This document shows, piece after piece, positions 17,901-28,076 of a stretch of DNA of 64,000 nucleotides. This DNA is from Tessaracoccus antarcticus. Its GTDB lineage: Bacteria; Actinomycetota; Actinomycetes; Propionibacteriales; Propionibacteriaceae. Made by a program: the position numbers and the translations under genes. The notes beneath the pieces are model-generated. The model was not told the origin of the DNA. It made no database searches and saw only the letters and a program-made list of their open reading frames with translations. How positions within the stretch are numbered: position 1 is the stretch's first letter; every line of letters begins with the position of its first letter. The DNA lies in the NCBI RefSeq assembly GCF_003688855.1, contig NZ_REFW01000004.1:302450-366449 (forward strand). The letters run 5' to 3'.

Positions 17901-19955
17901 ATGACTCTTGACTGGACTGATTCCGACTCCCGCGCGGTCGATGTCGCCCGCATTCTCGCCGTCGACGCCGTGGAGAAGGTCGGCAATGGACACCCCGGAA
18001 CCCCCGTCTCGCTGGCGCCGTTGGCCTATCTGCTCTACCAGAAGGTCATGCACCTCGACCCGACCGACGACATGTGGTTGGGCCGGGACCGCTTCGTTCT
18101 CTCCGCCGGGCACGCCTCCCTGACCCAGTACACCCAGCTCTACCTCGCGGGATGCGACATGGAGCTCGACGACATCAAGTCCTTGCGCACCTGGGGTTCC
18201 AAGACCCCCGGCCACCCCGAGTTCCACCACACGAAGTTCGTGGAGTGCACCACCGGTCCGCTCGGTGCGGGAATCTCCAACGCCGTCGGCATGGCCGTGG
18301 CAGCCCGCAAGGAGCGTGGCCTCTTTGACCCCGACGCGCCGGCGGGGGAATCCCCGTTCGACCGCACCATCTACTGCATCGCCGGCGACGGCTGTCTCCA
18401 GGAGGGCATCTCCAGCGAGGCGTCCTCGCTGGCCGCAACCCAGAACCTCGGCAACCTCGTGCTGTTCTACGACGACAACCGCATCACCATTGAGGGCGGG
18501 ACCAACATCTCGTTCACCGAGGACGTCTCCGCCCGCTACGCCGCCTACGGCTGGCACGTGCAGCACGTCGACTGGACCAACGGTGGCACTGAGTACGTGG
18601 AGGACATGGACGCGCTCAACGCCGCCATCGAGGAGGCCGCGAGCGTCACGGACAAGCCGTCGTTCATCCGGTTGACCACGGTGATCGGCTGGCCGCTGCC
18701 GAACAAGGCGGGCGACCACTCGGTGCACGGCTCCAAGATCGGCGCCGACGAGATCTCCGCACTGAAGAAGGAGCTCGACTTTCCGGACGAGCCGTTCACC
18801 TTCGACGAGTCCATCGTCGAGGGTACGCGCGCCAACGTGGCCGAGCGGGGCCGCGCAGCCCGCAAGGCGTGGGACGCGAAGTTCGCGACGTGGCAGCAGG
18901 CCAACCCTGAGCGCAACGCCCTGCTGGAGAGGGTCCGGGCCAGCAAGCTTCCTGAGGACCTGAGCCTGCCGGTCTTCTCGGACGCGAAGATGTCCACGCG
19001 CAAGGCCTCCGGTGAGGTGCTCAGCGCGCTTGCGTCGCAGCTGCCCGAGCTGTGGGGCGGCTCCGCCGACCTCGCAGGCTCCAACAACACCACCATGAAG
19101 GGCGAGCCCAGCTTCCTGCCCGAGTCACGGCAGACCCCGGACTGGCAGGGCAACCAGTACGGCCGCACCTTGCACTTCGGGATCCGTGAGCACGCCATGG
19201 GCGGCATCGTGAACGGCATCACCCTGTCCGGCCTGACCCGCGCCTACGGCGGCACGTTCCTCGTCTTCTCCGACTACATGCGCCCCGCCGTGCGGTTGGC
19301 CGCCATCATGGGGATCCGCAGCACGTTCGTGTGGACGCATGACTCCGTCGGCGTTGGCGAGGACGGCCCCACCCACCAGCCCGTCGAGCACCTCGCCGCG
19401 TTGCGCGCCATCCCGAACCTCGACGTGGTCCGACCGGCCGATGCCAACGAGACGTCGGTGGCGTGGGGTGAGATCCTGCGCCGCAACGACAACCCCGCCG
19501 GCCTGATCCTGTCGCGGCAGGACCTCCGCAACGTTGATCGTGGCGAGGAGTTCGCTTCTGCTGATGGTGTCGCCAACGGCGCCTACGTGCTGCGTGAGGC
19601 CTCGGGTGATGTGGCGCTGATCATCATCGCCACCGGCTCCGAGGTGGAGGTGGCACTCGACGCGCAGGACAAGCTGGAGGCCAAGGGTATCTCCACGCGC
19701 GTGGTGTCCATGCCGTGCCAGGAGTGGTTCGACAAGATGGATCCCGAGTACAAGGAGTCCGTGCTCCCGGCGGCCGTGACGGCGCGCGTCAGCGTGGAGG
19801 CCGGCATTTCCATGGGGTGGGCCAAGTACGTGGGCACCGCCGGTGCGACGGTGTCGCTGGAGCACTTCGGTGCCTCTGCCTCCGGGGCCAAGTGCTTCGA
19901 GGAGTTCGGCTTCACCGGCGCCCACGTCGCCGAGGTGGCCAGCTCGCTCGTCTGA
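17901..19955 (+). CDS. tkt: Transketolase
   Basis: Thiamine-diphosphate enzyme of the non-oxidative pentose phosphate pathway. The 684-aa protein has the N-terminal GNGHPGTPVSLAP, the ThDP/metal motif GDGCLQEG...EASS, the pyrimidine-domain sequence SVGVGEDGPTHQP (about 487-499) and the C-terminal domain. Full length. ATG 17901 follows TAGGAT (17888-17893) with a 7-nt gap: leaderless. A strong 16-bp hairpin follows the stop. No transaldolase, zwf or opcA neighbours are present. Confidence 0.96.
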   Translation: MTLDWTDSDSRAVDVARILAVDAVEKVGNGHPGTPVSLAPLAYLLYQKVMHLDPTDDMWLGRDRFVLSAGHASLTQYTQLYLAGCDMELDDIKSLRTWGSKTPGHPEFHHTKFVECTTGPLGAGISNAVGMAVAARKERGLFDPDAPAGESPFDRTIYCIAGDGCLQEGISSEASSLAATQNLGNLVLFYDDNRITIEGGTNISFTEDVSARYAAYGWHVQHVDWTNGGTEYVEDMDALNAAIEEAASVTDKPSFIRLTTVIGWPLPNKAGDHSVHGSKIGADEISALKKELDFPDEPFTFDESIVEGTRANVAERGRAARKAWDAKFATWQQANPERNALLERVRASKLPEDLSLPVFSDAKMSTRKASGEVLSALASQLPELWGGSADLAGSNNTTMKGEPSFLPESRQTPDWQGNQYGRTLHFGIREHAMGGIVNGITLSGLTRAYGGTFLVFSDYMRPAVRLAAIMGIRSTFVWTHDSVGVGEDGPTHQPVEHLAALRAIPNLDVVRPADANETSVAWGEILRRNDNPAGLILSRQDLRNVDRGEEFASADGVANGAYVLREASGDVALIIIATGSEVEVALDAQDKLEAKGISTRVVSMPCQEWFDKMDPEYKESVLPAAVTARVSVEAGISMGWAKYVGTAGATVSLEHFGASASGAKCFEEFGFTGAHVAEVASSLV

Positions 19956-19969
19956 GCCGAACGCGCAGT

Positions 19970-20005
19970 ACGGGGAGGGGGTCGCTTCGGCGGCCCCCTC
20001 CCCGT
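19970..20005 (+). terminator. Strong UUCG-capped hairpin after tkt
   Basis: A perfect 12-bp stem (ACGGGGAGGGGG at 19970-19981 with CCCCCTCCCCGT at 19994-20005), a T-G wobble, then CGC/GCG closed by a TTCG tetraloop. No U-tract follows, as is common in actinobacteria. It sits 15 nt after the tkt stop and before the sppA promoter. Confidence 0.85.
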
Positions 20006-20046
20006 GCGATCCCGTGGTGCCCATCAGGGGCAGGTACCGTGGGGCC

Positions 20047-21735
20047 ATGGTTTTGCGAGAGATTGTTGATCTGTTGACGTCACGTGATGGCCGCGTCGTG
20101 CTGGAGTTGGACCTGGCCCGTGGACTGGTGGAGGTCCGGCCGCGGAACCCGCTGGCCGCGCTCCAGATCCTCAATGCCACCGGCATGGCCACCCTCCGTG
20201 ACCACCTGTCCCGGGCAGCCCGCGACGACAGGGTGGCGGGCCTCATCGTGCACGCCGTCGAGTGCGGACAGCCCATGCCCGTGATGGAGGAGGTGGGCGA
20301 CCTCGTCGAGGAGTTCGGCCGCCACAAGCCCACGGTGGCGTGGGCCGAGTCCTACGGTGAACTCGGGAACAGCTTGTCGGCGTACCTTCTGGCGACGGCG
20401 GCGCACAAGGTGTGGGTGCAGCCCTCCGGCGATCTGGGCATCGGCGGCGCCGAGGTCAGCATCGTCCTCGCCAAGGGCATGCTGGAGAAGGCGGGCATCA
20501 CCCCGCAGTTCGGGAAGCGCTGGGAATACAAGACGGCAGCGGACCAGTTCGCCGCCGACGACGTCACAGAGGCCAACAGGGAGATGATGACCCGGCTCGG
20601 CCAGTCTCTCGTGGAGGAGGCCGTGACCACCATCGCGCGCCGCCGGGGCATCGACGCGGCACGTGTCTGGGAGGGCGTCAACGACTCGCCCCTCACACCG
20701 GAGAGGGCGCAGGACCTCGGCCTCGTGGACCGCATCGGCTACCGCGATGAGGTGTACACCGAGGCCCTCGACGAATGGCACGGCGAACCGGAGGACCTCC
20801 GCTTCGTGCACCGCTGGTCCCCGAAGCGCGACCTCGCCAAGGTGCTGCGGCGCAGCCCCGGCGGCAAGGTCGCCGTGGTGTCGGTGCGTGGCTCCATCGT
20901 GACGGGCCGCGGTGCGGCCAGCCCACTCGGAGGCGAAAGCGTCGGCTCCGACGTCGTGGACGAGCATCTCCGCGCCGTCCTGCGGGACGACGACATCCGC
21001 GCCGTCATCCTGGACATCAACAGCCCGGGCGGCTCCGCAGTGGCCTCCGACTTCATGCGCCGCTCCGTGTTGCGCGTGCGTGAATCGGGTCGCCCCGTCA
21101 TCGCCCGCATGGGGGCTGTCGCGGCCTCCGGCGGCTACTACGCCGCCATGGGCGCCGACGAGATCGTCGCGCAGGCGTCCACACTGACCGGCTCCATAGG
21201 GGTGCTCGCCGGCAAGTTCGTCACGGCCGGGCTGTACGAGAAGCTCGGTCTGAAGCGGGAGTCCATTCGTATTGGTGCCCGCGCCGGCATGCTGTCGTCG
21301 TCCACTCCCTTCACCGAGGATGACTGGGCGAAGCTCGACGAGAGCCTTGACCGAATCTACGAGACGTTCACGTCCCTTGCGGCGCATGACCGCGGCATGG
21401 AGTTGGACGAGCTGAGGGCACTGGCCAAGGGGCGTGTCTGGACGGGGGCTGATGCGGCTGCCAACGGTCTCGTCGACCACATCGGCGGCTGGCGCCTCGC
21501 CTGGGAGCGGGCGTGCATCCTCGCCGACCTGAATCCCGAGACGGCCAGCATCACCCGCCTGTCGCACTTCGGGCCCTTCGAGCGTCTCATGCCTGCCACC
21601 TCCAGTGAGTCACGCTCCACCACGTCCCTCGTGCCAGCGGTTGGCTCGGAGGATCTGCTGATGCGCGCTGCCACCTGGCTGGGTCTGCCCGTCAACGGTG
21701 CGCTCAGTCTCCCCGGACGCATCGACGTGGGCTGA
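20047..21735 (+). CDS. sppA: Signal peptide peptidase SppA, tandem-domain type
   Basis: Degrades cleaved signal peptides. The 562-aa protein has two crotonase-like S49 domains. The N-terminal one carries the candidate catalytic Lys in RWEYKTAAD (about residue 163). The C-terminal one carries the nucleophile Ser in AASGGYYAAMGAD followed by TGSIGV. This matches the long E. coli-type enzyme. Unusually, I see no N-terminal membrane anchor in this start; the sequence is hydrophilic from residue 1, so it may associate peripherally. ATG 20047 follows TACCGT (20035-20040) with a 6-nt gap: leaderless. Confidence 0.9.
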   Translation: MVLREIVDLLTSRDGRVVLELDLARGLVEVRPRNPLAALQILNATGMATLRDHLSRAARDDRVAGLIVHAVECGQPMPVMEEVGDLVEEFGRHKPTVAWAESYGELGNSLSAYLLATAAHKVWVQPSGDLGIGGAEVSIVLAKGMLEKAGITPQFGKRWEYKTAADQFAADDVTEANREMMTRLGQSLVEEAVTTIARRRGIDAARVWEGVNDSPLTPERAQDLGLVDRIGYRDEVYTEALDEWHGEPEDLRFVHRWSPKRDLAKVLRRSPGGKVAVVSVRGSIVTGRGAASPLGGESVGSDVVDEHLRAVLRDDDIRAVILDINSPGGSAVASDFMRRSVLRVRESGRPVIARMGAVAASGGYYAAMGADEIVAQASTLTGSIGVLAGKFVTAGLYEKLGLKRESIRIGARAGMLSSSTPFTEDDWAKLDESLDRIYETFTSLAAHDRGMELDELRALAKGRVWTGADAAANGLVDHIGGWRLAWERACILADLNPETASITRLSHFGPFERLMPATSSESRSTTSLVPAVGSEDLLMRAATWLGLPVNGALSLPGRIDVG

Positions 21736-21737
21736 GG

Positions 21738-22946
21738 TCAACTCCGGGAGATGGCCAGGAACTCCCGGTCCAGGGCGCGGGGGATGAACGCGGCGTACAC
21801 GGCGCCGGCGAACAGGATCACGCCCCCGATGGCGAAGGCCACCTGGAAGGACCACACGTCCAGCACCACACCCGCCACCAGGGGGCCGAAAATGGAGCCG
21901 AGGTCGGTCACCATGGAGAACGCCGCCACCGGTGGCCCGCCGCGGCCCTGGGTGGCGTCGCCGACTGCGGCTGTGGGGGCCGTGCCCTGCATGGCCGCGC
22001 CCACCCCGTAGACGCACAGCACCAGCACGAGAACCCAGATGTTGCTCGAGAACGGCATGGCGATGGCGGCCACGCCGCACACGATGCCGGAGACGATCAT
22101 GACGGGCCGTCGACCGATGCGGTCCGTTGCGTTGCCCGCCGGCAACAGCATGGCGGTCTGCGCCACGGCCGCGATGGCGAAGGCGATGCCCGTCCAGTAC
22201 GTCTCCAGCAGCAGGGCCTCGGTCACGAACAACGGGATGAACGCATTGCGCACCCCCAGCGACTGCCAGCCCTGACCCAGAGCCACCATGCACGCGGCCT
22301 GGTAGCGGATGTCCCGGATCACCTCACGGAAGCGGCGGGGCGTGCGCTTGTGGGCTGCCGGGGGCAGGGTCGCCCGGGCTGGCAGCATGGTCACGGTGAA
22401 GCCTGCACACACCACCAGCATCACTGCGTAGAAGTAGAAGGGCGCCTGCAGCGAGATCCCGCTCAGCAGACCACCGAGCGCCGGCCCCGTCATGTTCCCC
22501 AGGAGGAATCCCCCCTGGTAGAGGCCGGACGCCCGGCCGCGCAGATGCTCAGGCGCGGTCGCGAGCAGCAGGTTGATGGCGGAGATGGTGAAGGTGGCCG
22601 ATCCGATGCCGCCCAGACCTCGCGCGATGAGCATGATCTGGAGGGTGGGTGCCAGAGCGGTCGCAACAGTGGAGACGGCCACGATCAGCACCCCCACGGT
22701 GATGGCGTTGCGTTCCCCCAACCTGCGCCCGATGGCGGGTGCGAATGGACTGGTCACCAGGCGCGCGGCCGCGAAGAGGCTGACCACGAGACCCAGTTGG
22801 AAGTTGGTGGCCTCGAAGGTTTTCGCGAAAGGGGTGAGCACCGGAATCACGACGCCGAAGCCGACGGCCACGAGTAGTGCTGTGACGGACAGCACCCACG
22901 TGGTCCTGGGCAGGCCACTGGCATTCAACCGGTTCTTCAATGACAA
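21738..22946 (-). CDS. MFS transporter (DHA1-like efflux)
   Basis: A 402-aa major facilitator with about 12 hydrophobic helices. The loop 2-3 region APAIGRRLGERN and the mid-helix GGIGSATF fit the drug:H+ antiporter type; the substrate is unknown. The start is TTG 22946 (or TTG 22940), with AGAAGGG about 10 nt upstream on the minus strand and a TAGGAT box at 22990-22995 that would give a roughly 37-nt leader. It is convergent with sppA, with only 2 nt between stops. Confidence 0.85.
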   Translation of the reverse strand: MSLKNRLNASGLPRTTWVLSVTALLVAVGFGVVIPVLTPFAKTFEATNFQLGLVVSLFAAARLVTSPFAPAIGRRLGERNAITVGVLIVAVSTVATALAPTLQIMLIARGLGGIGSATFTISAINLLLATAPEHLRGRASGLYQGGFLLGNMTGPALGGLLSGISLQAPFYFYAVMLVVCAGFTVTMLPARATLPPAAHKRTPRRFREVIRDIRYQAACMVALGQGWQSLGVRNAFIPLFVTEALLLETYWTGIAFAIAAVAQTAMLLPAGNATDRIGRRPVMIVSGIVCGVAAIAMPFSSNIWVLVLVLCVYGVGAAMQGTAPTAAVGDATQGRGGPPVAAFSMVTDLGSIFGPLVAGVVLDVWSFQVAFAIGGVILFAGAVYAAFIPRALDREFLAISRS

Positions 22947-23091
22947 GGAGGGAGACCCTTCTGGAGGTGCCGCACGCGGGCACGCGCCGATCCTAGCCGC
23001 ACCCTGAGGCGCGCTTTTGGGCCCACGCGGGGGCTTTACGTACGATTGGGGCCGTGGTCACGCATGTGCCCCACATACGAGAGGCCAGGAA

Positions 23092-24810
23092 TTGAGCGCG
23101 AAGAAGACGACCACACGCCGTCGCCGGACGTGGATGTTCGCCGGCATCCTCGGTTTGCTGGTGCTCGTGGGCGGCTCGTGGGTGGGCGCGCACTTCGCCG
23201 CTGGGGATCAGGTTCCAACCAATGCGACAGTCGAGGGCGTGGCCATCGGTGGCCTCAGCCCCTCCGCCGCTGAACAAAAACTCAAGGATGAACTGGACCC
23301 CAAGTACGCGTCGGCCATCACCGTCGCGGGGGACTCCGACGTCAGCGTCACCCTTGACCCGTTGGAGAGCGGCCTCGCGCTGGACTACGCCGCTGCCGTG
23401 CGATCCGCCGGGGGTGGAGCCAGCTGGAACCCCGTCGACATCTGGCGCACCTTCACAGGTGGAACAGACGCGGAGCTGCCGAAGCTCGTGGACCAGGCGC
23501 AACTCTCCTCGGTCCTCGAAGCAGACGCCGACGCATTCTCCAGCGATGCCACCGACGCCACCCTGGCCTACGTCGATGGTGCCATCGCCCGGACGGACGG
23601 CACCCCTGCCACCCAGCTCGACGTGCCCGCCACCACCACCGCAGTGGCGGCGGTGTTCGAGCAGGGCGGGACCGAAGCGGCCGCCGTCGTGAAGGAGACC
23701 CCGCCCTCCGTCACCACCGCCATGGTGGATGACGCCGTCAAGGCCTACGCAGAACCCGCCATCTCGGGCCCCATCACCATCACGTCCACGGACGGCAGCT
23801 TCGAGATCACCCCCGAGCAGGTGGCGGCGGTCACCACGTTCGCCGCCGAGGGTGACTCGCTGACGCCCCAGACCGACGCCGAGAAGCTCATGGAACTGAC
23901 GGCGAAGGCCCAAAGCGGACTCAAGCTCGCCGTCACCAAGGATGCGTCCTACACGATGACTGGCGGTGCCATCACGGTGGTTCCCGCAGTCGACGGATCC
24001 ACCATCGACCCCGAGGCGCTGGCTTCGGCCATGGCCTCCGCGGCGGTGAAGACCGGCGACGAGCGCACGGCCAGCGTCGAGGTCACGAAGAAGCCGGCTG
24101 ACTTCACCACCGCCCAGGCGGAGAAGCTGAAGCCCACGGAGGTCATCGGGGAGTTCACCACCAAGTTCCCCTACGCCGCCTACCGCAACACCAATCTCAG
24201 CAAGGCCGCCAGCAGCGTCAACGGGACCGTCCTGCTGCCGGATGAGGTGTTCAGCCTGAACGAGACGCTGGGTGAGCGCACGGCCAAGAACGGTTACGTC
24301 GACGGCTACGTCATCAACGGTGGCGTGCTCGTCAAGGAGCCGGGTGGCGGTATCTCGCAGAGCTCCACCACCTTGTTCAACGCCGCGTTCTTCGCGGGCT
24401 ACGAGGACGTGGAACACAAGCCACACTCCCTGTACTTCAACCGGTACCCGGCCGGCCGCGAAGCCACCATCTATTACGGCAAGCTGGACATGCGGTTCCG
24501 CAACAACACCGAGTACCCCGCCTACATCCAGGGTTATGTCAGCAAGGCCTCGTCAGGGAATCCGGGCAGCATCACCTTCAAGATCTGGTCCAACAGGACC
24601 TGGGACAAGGTGGAGTCCACTGAGCTCGTGAAGTCCGATTACTACACCGGCTCCACGCGTACCCTGAAGGGCCCCAAGTGTGAGCCGCAGGCACCCATCC
24701 AGGGCTTCTCGGTGAGCTGGAAGCGCCTCTTCTACAAGGGTGGCGCCGTTGCGAAGTCAGAGGACTGGTTCTGGAAGTACTCCGCCGGTGATCGGATCGT
24801 CTGCGAGTAG
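23092..24810 (+). CDS. VanW-family cell-envelope protein
   Basis: A 572-aa protein: basic N-terminus, one transmembrane helix (about residues 15-32), then an extracellular region with putative peptidoglycan-binding repeats (YoaR-like, about 45-340) and a C-terminal VanW domain (about 365-510) with GGGISQSSTTLFNAAFF. The family occurs in vancomycin clusters and commonly in actinobacteria without them; there is no resistance gene nearby, so a housekeeping wall role is more likely. TTG 23092 is preceded by AGG-rich sequence. TACGAT at 23041-23046 is the probable -10. Confidence 0.88.
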   Translation: MSAKKTTTRRRRTWMFAGILGLLVLVGGSWVGAHFAAGDQVPTNATVEGVAIGGLSPSAAEQKLKDELDPKYASAITVAGDSDVSVTLDPLESGLALDYAAAVRSAGGGASWNPVDIWRTFTGGTDAELPKLVDQAQLSSVLEADADAFSSDATDATLAYVDGAIARTDGTPATQLDVPATTTAVAAVFEQGGTEAAAVVKETPPSVTTAMVDDAVKAYAEPAISGPITITSTDGSFEITPEQVAAVTTFAAEGDSLTPQTDAEKLMELTAKAQSGLKLAVTKDASYTMTGGAITVVPAVDGSTIDPEALASAMASAAVKTGDERTASVEVTKKPADFTTAQAEKLKPTEVIGEFTTKFPYAAYRNTNLSKAASSVNGTVLLPDEVFSLNETLGERTAKNGYVDGYVINGGVLVKEPGGGISQSSTTLFNAAFFAGYEDVEHKPHSLYFNRYPAGREATIYYGKLDMRFRNNTEYPAYIQGYVSKASSGNPGSITFKIWSNRTWDKVESTELVKSDYYTGSTRTLKGPKCEPQAPIQGFSVSWKRLFYKGGAVAKSEDWFWKYSAGDRIVCE

Positions 24811-24855
24811 CCGCGACCGCTAAGCTGATCGACAAGTGGAGAAGGAGTTACAACT

Positions 24856-25176
24856 GTGACCTACATCATCAGTTTGCCCTGCGTGGACATCAAGGATCGT
24901 GCCTGCGTCGAGGAGTGTCCCGTCGACTGCATCTATGAGGGCGACCGCATGCTCTACATCCATCCTGAAGAGTGTGTGGATTGTGGAGCCTGCGAACCGG
25001 TGTGCCCCGTCGAGGCCATTTATTACGAGGACGACGTCCCGGCGGAGGAGGCACAGTTCTATGACGTGAACGTGCAGTTCTTCGACGAGATCGGCTCACC
25101 CGGAGGTGCCGCGAAGCTCGGCCCCATCCCCGGGGACCACCCCATCGTCGCCGCACTGCCGCCTCAGGAACAGTGA
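24856..25176 (+). CDS. fdxA: Seven-iron ferredoxin
   Basis: Electron carrier of 106 aa. The Cys pattern fits the 3Fe-4S/4Fe-4S class: [17 protein letters not shown] in the N-terminal half and [12 protein letters not shown] in the second. The acidic C-terminal extension is usual for actinobacterial FdxA. GTG 24856 has GAAGGAG at 24841-24847. TAAGCT at 24820-24825 is the likely -10, giving a short leader. It is coupled to dapC by a 1-nt TGATG overlap, an arrangement also found in mycobacteria and streptomycetes. Confidence 0.95.
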   Translation: MTYIISLPCVDIKDRACVEECPVDCIYEGDRMLYIHPEECVDCGACEPVCPVEAIYYEDDVPAEEAQFYDVNVQFFDEIGSPGGAAKLGPIPGDHPIVAALPPQEQ

Positions 25177-26270
25177 TGTCGCTGGCACGCAGCCTGCCGG
25201 ATTTCCCATGGGATTCTCTGGCAGGTCCCAAGCAGCGTGCCCTGCACCACCCCGACGGGGTCGTGGACCTGTCCGTCGGGACCCCCGTGGACCCGACGCC
25301 CCAGCTGGCGCGTGATGCGCTGGCCGCCGCCTCTGATGCACCCGGCTACCCCACGGTGTGGGGTGCCCCCGCCACACGGCAGGCCGTCATCGGTTACCTC
25401 CGGGACCGGTGGAACTCCGTGCCGCTGACCCACGAGTGCGTCATGCCCGTCATCGGCACCAAGGAACTCGTGGGTTGGCTGCCGGAGTTGCTGGGGCTCG
25501 GTGACGGCGACGCCGTCGTGTTCCCCGAGTGCGCCTACCCGACGTACGGCGTGGGCGCCCAGGTGGCCGGCGCCCGCCTCGTCCCGCTCGACGACCCGGC
25601 GCTCCTCCCGGCCGACGCGAAGCTGGTGTGGATCAACTCGCCCGCCAACCCGACAGGCGCCGTGTTGTCCCTGGAGCAGTTGCGAGCCTGGGTTCAGGCC
25701 GCCCGGGACCGTGGTGCGGTGTTGGCCAGCGATGAGTGCTACGGCGAATTCGCGTGGGAGCAGGAGGCGATCTCAGTCCTCGACCCACGTGTCAACGACG
25801 GTGACCTCACGGGTCTGCTGGCAGTGCACTCCATCTCCAAACGATCCAACGCCGCCGGCTACCGCGGCGGTTTCGTCGCAGGCGACCCATCCGTTGTGGC
25901 GGAACTCATCGGCGCCCGCAAACACCTCGGCATGATGCTGCCAGCCCCCATCCAGGCGGCCATGGCGGCGCTGCTCAGCGACCAGGGGCACGTCGAGGAG
26001 CAGCGGGAGCGCTACCTGGGGCGCCGTCGTGTTCTGCGCCCGGCACTGGAGGAGGCGGGTTTCAGGATCGAGCACTCTGAGGGCGCCCTGTATCTGTGGG
26101 CCACCCGCGACGAGCCGTGCCGCGACACCATTGACTGGCTCGCGGAGCGCGGCATTCTGGCCGCCCCCGGCGACTTCTACGGTGAGGCCTCCAACCGTCA
26201 CGTCCGGCTGGCCCTGACGGCGCCCGACGAGCGAATCGCCGCCGCCGCTAGCCGACTACGCGCAGCGTGA
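25176..26270 (+). CDS. dapC: Succinyldiaminopimelate transaminase
   Basis: Forms N-succinyl-LL-2,6-diaminopimelate from its keto precursor in lysine and peptidoglycan-precursor synthesis. The 364-aa fold-type I aminotransferase has the PLP-lysine segment SISKRSNAAGYRGGF (about 222-236), the aspartate/asparagine region WINSPANPTGA and a conserved C-terminal Arg stretch. ATG 25176 overlaps the fdxA stop. The 3' end overlaps the convergent gene by 23 nt. dapD follows on the opposite strand. Confidence 0.92.
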   Translation: MSLARSLPDFPWDSLAGPKQRALHHPDGVVDLSVGTPVDPTPQLARDALAAASDAPGYPTVWGAPATRQAVIGYLRDRWNSVPLTHECVMPVIGTKELVGWLPELLGLGDGDAVVFPECAYPTYGVGAQVAGARLVPLDDPALLPADAKLVWINSPANPTGAVLSLEQLRAWVQAARDRGAVLASDECYGEFAWEQEAISVLDPRVNDGDLTGLLAVHSISKRSNAAGYRGGFVAGDPSVVAELIGARKHLGMMLPAPIQAAMAALLSDQGHVEEQRERYLGRRRVLRPALEEAGFRIEHSEGALYLWATRDEPCRDTIDWLAERGILAAPGDFYGEASNRHVRLALTAPDERIAAAASRLRAA

Positions 26271-27078
26271 GCTGGGCGGTCCCGGACGGCAGTGGGGCCC
26301 GGGCAGTGTGCCAAGCACCCTTGGGCCCCTGCTCCCACGCCTGATCTTCCACGATCGCCGACTGGATCCCGCCCCCATTGGTGTGGGTCAGGGCCAGTTG
26401 GGTTGCAGCCCACAGCGCGGTCCCGTCGTCGGCGGTGATGGTCACGATGTTGCCCTCGGTGGTGATTTCCACACCCGGGACCGCTCGCATGACGGAGTCG
26501 AACGCGTCCACGTTGCCCGCCTCCTCGCTGCGGTCCACACACGCCAGTGAGCCGGGTCGGCTGCCGCGCAGCGAACCGGCGAGCGCCACCGCATTTGCCT
26601 CGTGCTTGCGGTAGGCCTCGGGGAACCCACTGCGCTGAACCTTCTGGGCCATGTCATTGACGTCGACGGATTCCCATCCGTCGAACTTCACGAGTTCCTC
26701 GTAGAAGCGCGCAGACGAGTACCACGGGTCCATGATCTCTGCTTCCGTGCCCCAGCCGTAGCTGGGCCGCTGCTGGAAAAGGCCCAGCGAGTCGCGGTCG
26801 CCGTAGTCGAGGTTGCGCAGGCCGGATTCCTGCCAGGCCGTGGCGAGTGCCACCACGGCAGCTCGTTCGGGGAGTCCGGCCTTGAAGGATGCCGCAACGA
26901 TAATGGCCGCATTGCCGGCCTGTTCCTCCGTCAGGGCCGAGCGCCCCTCATCGAGTGTGACGTAGCAGCGCTCGGCCACGAGTCCGTTCATGAATGATTG
27001 GTAGCCGCGCCACGCCCCGAAAGCGGCTGCCCCGAGCAGGACCACCACCACCAGGGTCCAGACAACGGATCTCCGCAT
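26248..27078 (-). CDS. Membrane-anchored lysozyme-like protein, function uncertain
   Basis: A 276-aa protein with an N-terminal transmembrane anchor (about 5-22) and an exported domain. Residues about 85-115 read WQESGLRNLDYGDRDSLGLF then QQRPSYGWG, a pattern with a candidate catalytic Glu as in lysozyme-like/transglycosylase folds of actinobacteria. The C-terminal about 90 residues form a separate, small beta-rich-looking region. Its start overlaps dapD (ATGA), so the two are cotranscribed. A wall-remodelling role next to a DAP gene is plausible but inferred. Confidence 0.7.
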   Translation of the reverse strand: MRRSVVWTLVVVVLLGAAAFGAWRGYQSFMNGLVAERCYVTLDEGRSALTEEQAGNAAIIVAASFKAGLPERAAVVALATAWQESGLRNLDYGDRDSLGLFQQRPSYGWGTEAEIMDPWYSSARFYEELVKFDGWESVDVNDMAQKVQRSGFPEAYRKHEANAVALAGSLRGSRPGSLACVDRSEEAGNVDAFDSVMRAVPGVEITTEGNIVTITADDGTALWAATQLALTHTNGGGIQSAIVEDQAWEQGPKGAWHTARAPLPSGTAQLTLRVVG

Positions 27079-28010
27079 CAGTTGGCGTGCAGGTCCGCGT
27101 TGAGCGCGATGCCCGCGCCGTGGCGGGTGCGGGCGGTGACCCGGCCGTTGGTGGAATCGCGGAGGAACAGCAGGTCGTTGATGCCTGAGAGTTCGCGTGC
27201 CTTCACCACGGTGCCGTCGTTCAGCGTCACCTTGGTGCCGGCGGTGACGTAGAGGCCGGCCTCGACCACACAGTCGTCACCCAGCGAGATGCCGATGCCG
27301 GCTTGTGCGCCGAGGAGGCAGCGCTCACCGATGCGGATGACCTCCTGGCCGCCCCCCGAGAGGGTGCCCATGATGGACGCGCCGCCGCCGATGTCGGAAC
27401 CGTCGCCCACCACCACACCGGCGGAGACCCGCCCCTCCACCATGGAGGTGCCGAGCGTGCCGGCGTTGAAGTTCACGAATCCCTCGTGCATGACCGTGGT
27501 GCCGGAGGCCAGGTGTGCGCCGAGGCGGACACGGTCTGCGTCGGCGATGCGAACGCCACTGGGGGTGACGTAGTCGATCATCCGTGGGAACTTGTCGAGG
27601 CTGTAGACGATGAGGTATTCGCCGCGGGCGCGCAGCAGGGCGCGGACCCTGTTGACGTCCTCGACGCGGATGGGGCCGCGGCTGGACCAGGCATTGTTCG
27701 GAAGCTTCCCGAAGATACCGTCGAGATTCAGACCGTGCGGCTGCACCAGCCGGGTGCTCAGCAGGTGCAGGCGCAGGTAGGCGTCCTCCACGCCAAGGGG
27801 CGGCTCGTCGAGCGAGATGCTGGTGCGCACCACCTTGGTCTCCACCTGGCGCATGTCGTCGTCGTACTGCGCCTCGACGAGAGCCGCCGGTGCGTCGTCG
27901 GTAACGTCATTGCCCAACGCCGGCTTCGGGTACCAGGTGTCGAGAACGGCGCCGGTGCTGTGGACGGTGGCCAGGCCCCAGGCCCAGGCAGAACGGGTGG
28001 TGTCGGTCAT
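27078..28010 (-). CDS. dapD: Tetrahydrodipicolinate N-succinyltransferase
   Basis: Adds succinyl to tetrahydrodipicolinate, the step before DapC. The 310-aa actinobacterial form has an N-terminal alpha/beta region and a left-handed beta-helix of hexapeptide repeats (about 165-270), including [23 protein letters not shown] 28010 has TAGACT on the minus strand (28018-28023) with a 7-nt gap: leaderless. It is followed by the lysozyme-like gene with a 4-nt overlap. Confidence 0.95.
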   Translation of the reverse strand: MTDTTRSAWAWGLATVHSTGAVLDTWYPKPALGNDVTDDAPAALVEAQYDDDMRQVETKVVRTSISLDEPPLGVEDAYLRLHLLSTRLVQPHGLNLDGIFGKLPNNAWSSRGPIRVEDVNRVRALLRARGEYLIVYSLDKFPRMIDYVTPSGVRIADADRVRLGAHLASGTTVMHEGFVNFNAGTLGTSMVEGRVSAGVVVGDGSDIGGGASIMGTLSGGGQEVIRIGERCLLGAQAGIGISLGDDCVVEAGLYVTAGTKVTLNDGTVVKARELSGINDLLFLRDSTNGRVTARTRHGAGIALNADLHAN

Positions 28011-28076
28011 GCGGACGAGTCTAGTGGCGACGCCTGACAGCAGACAGTCGGGAGGGCGCGCCGGAGCCTGGCTGGT

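Noticed and set aside
23092..24810. Vancomycin resistance locus because of VanW.
   Set aside because: No vanHAX, vanRS or ligase genes nearby, and VanW proteins are common housekeeping proteins in actinobacteria.
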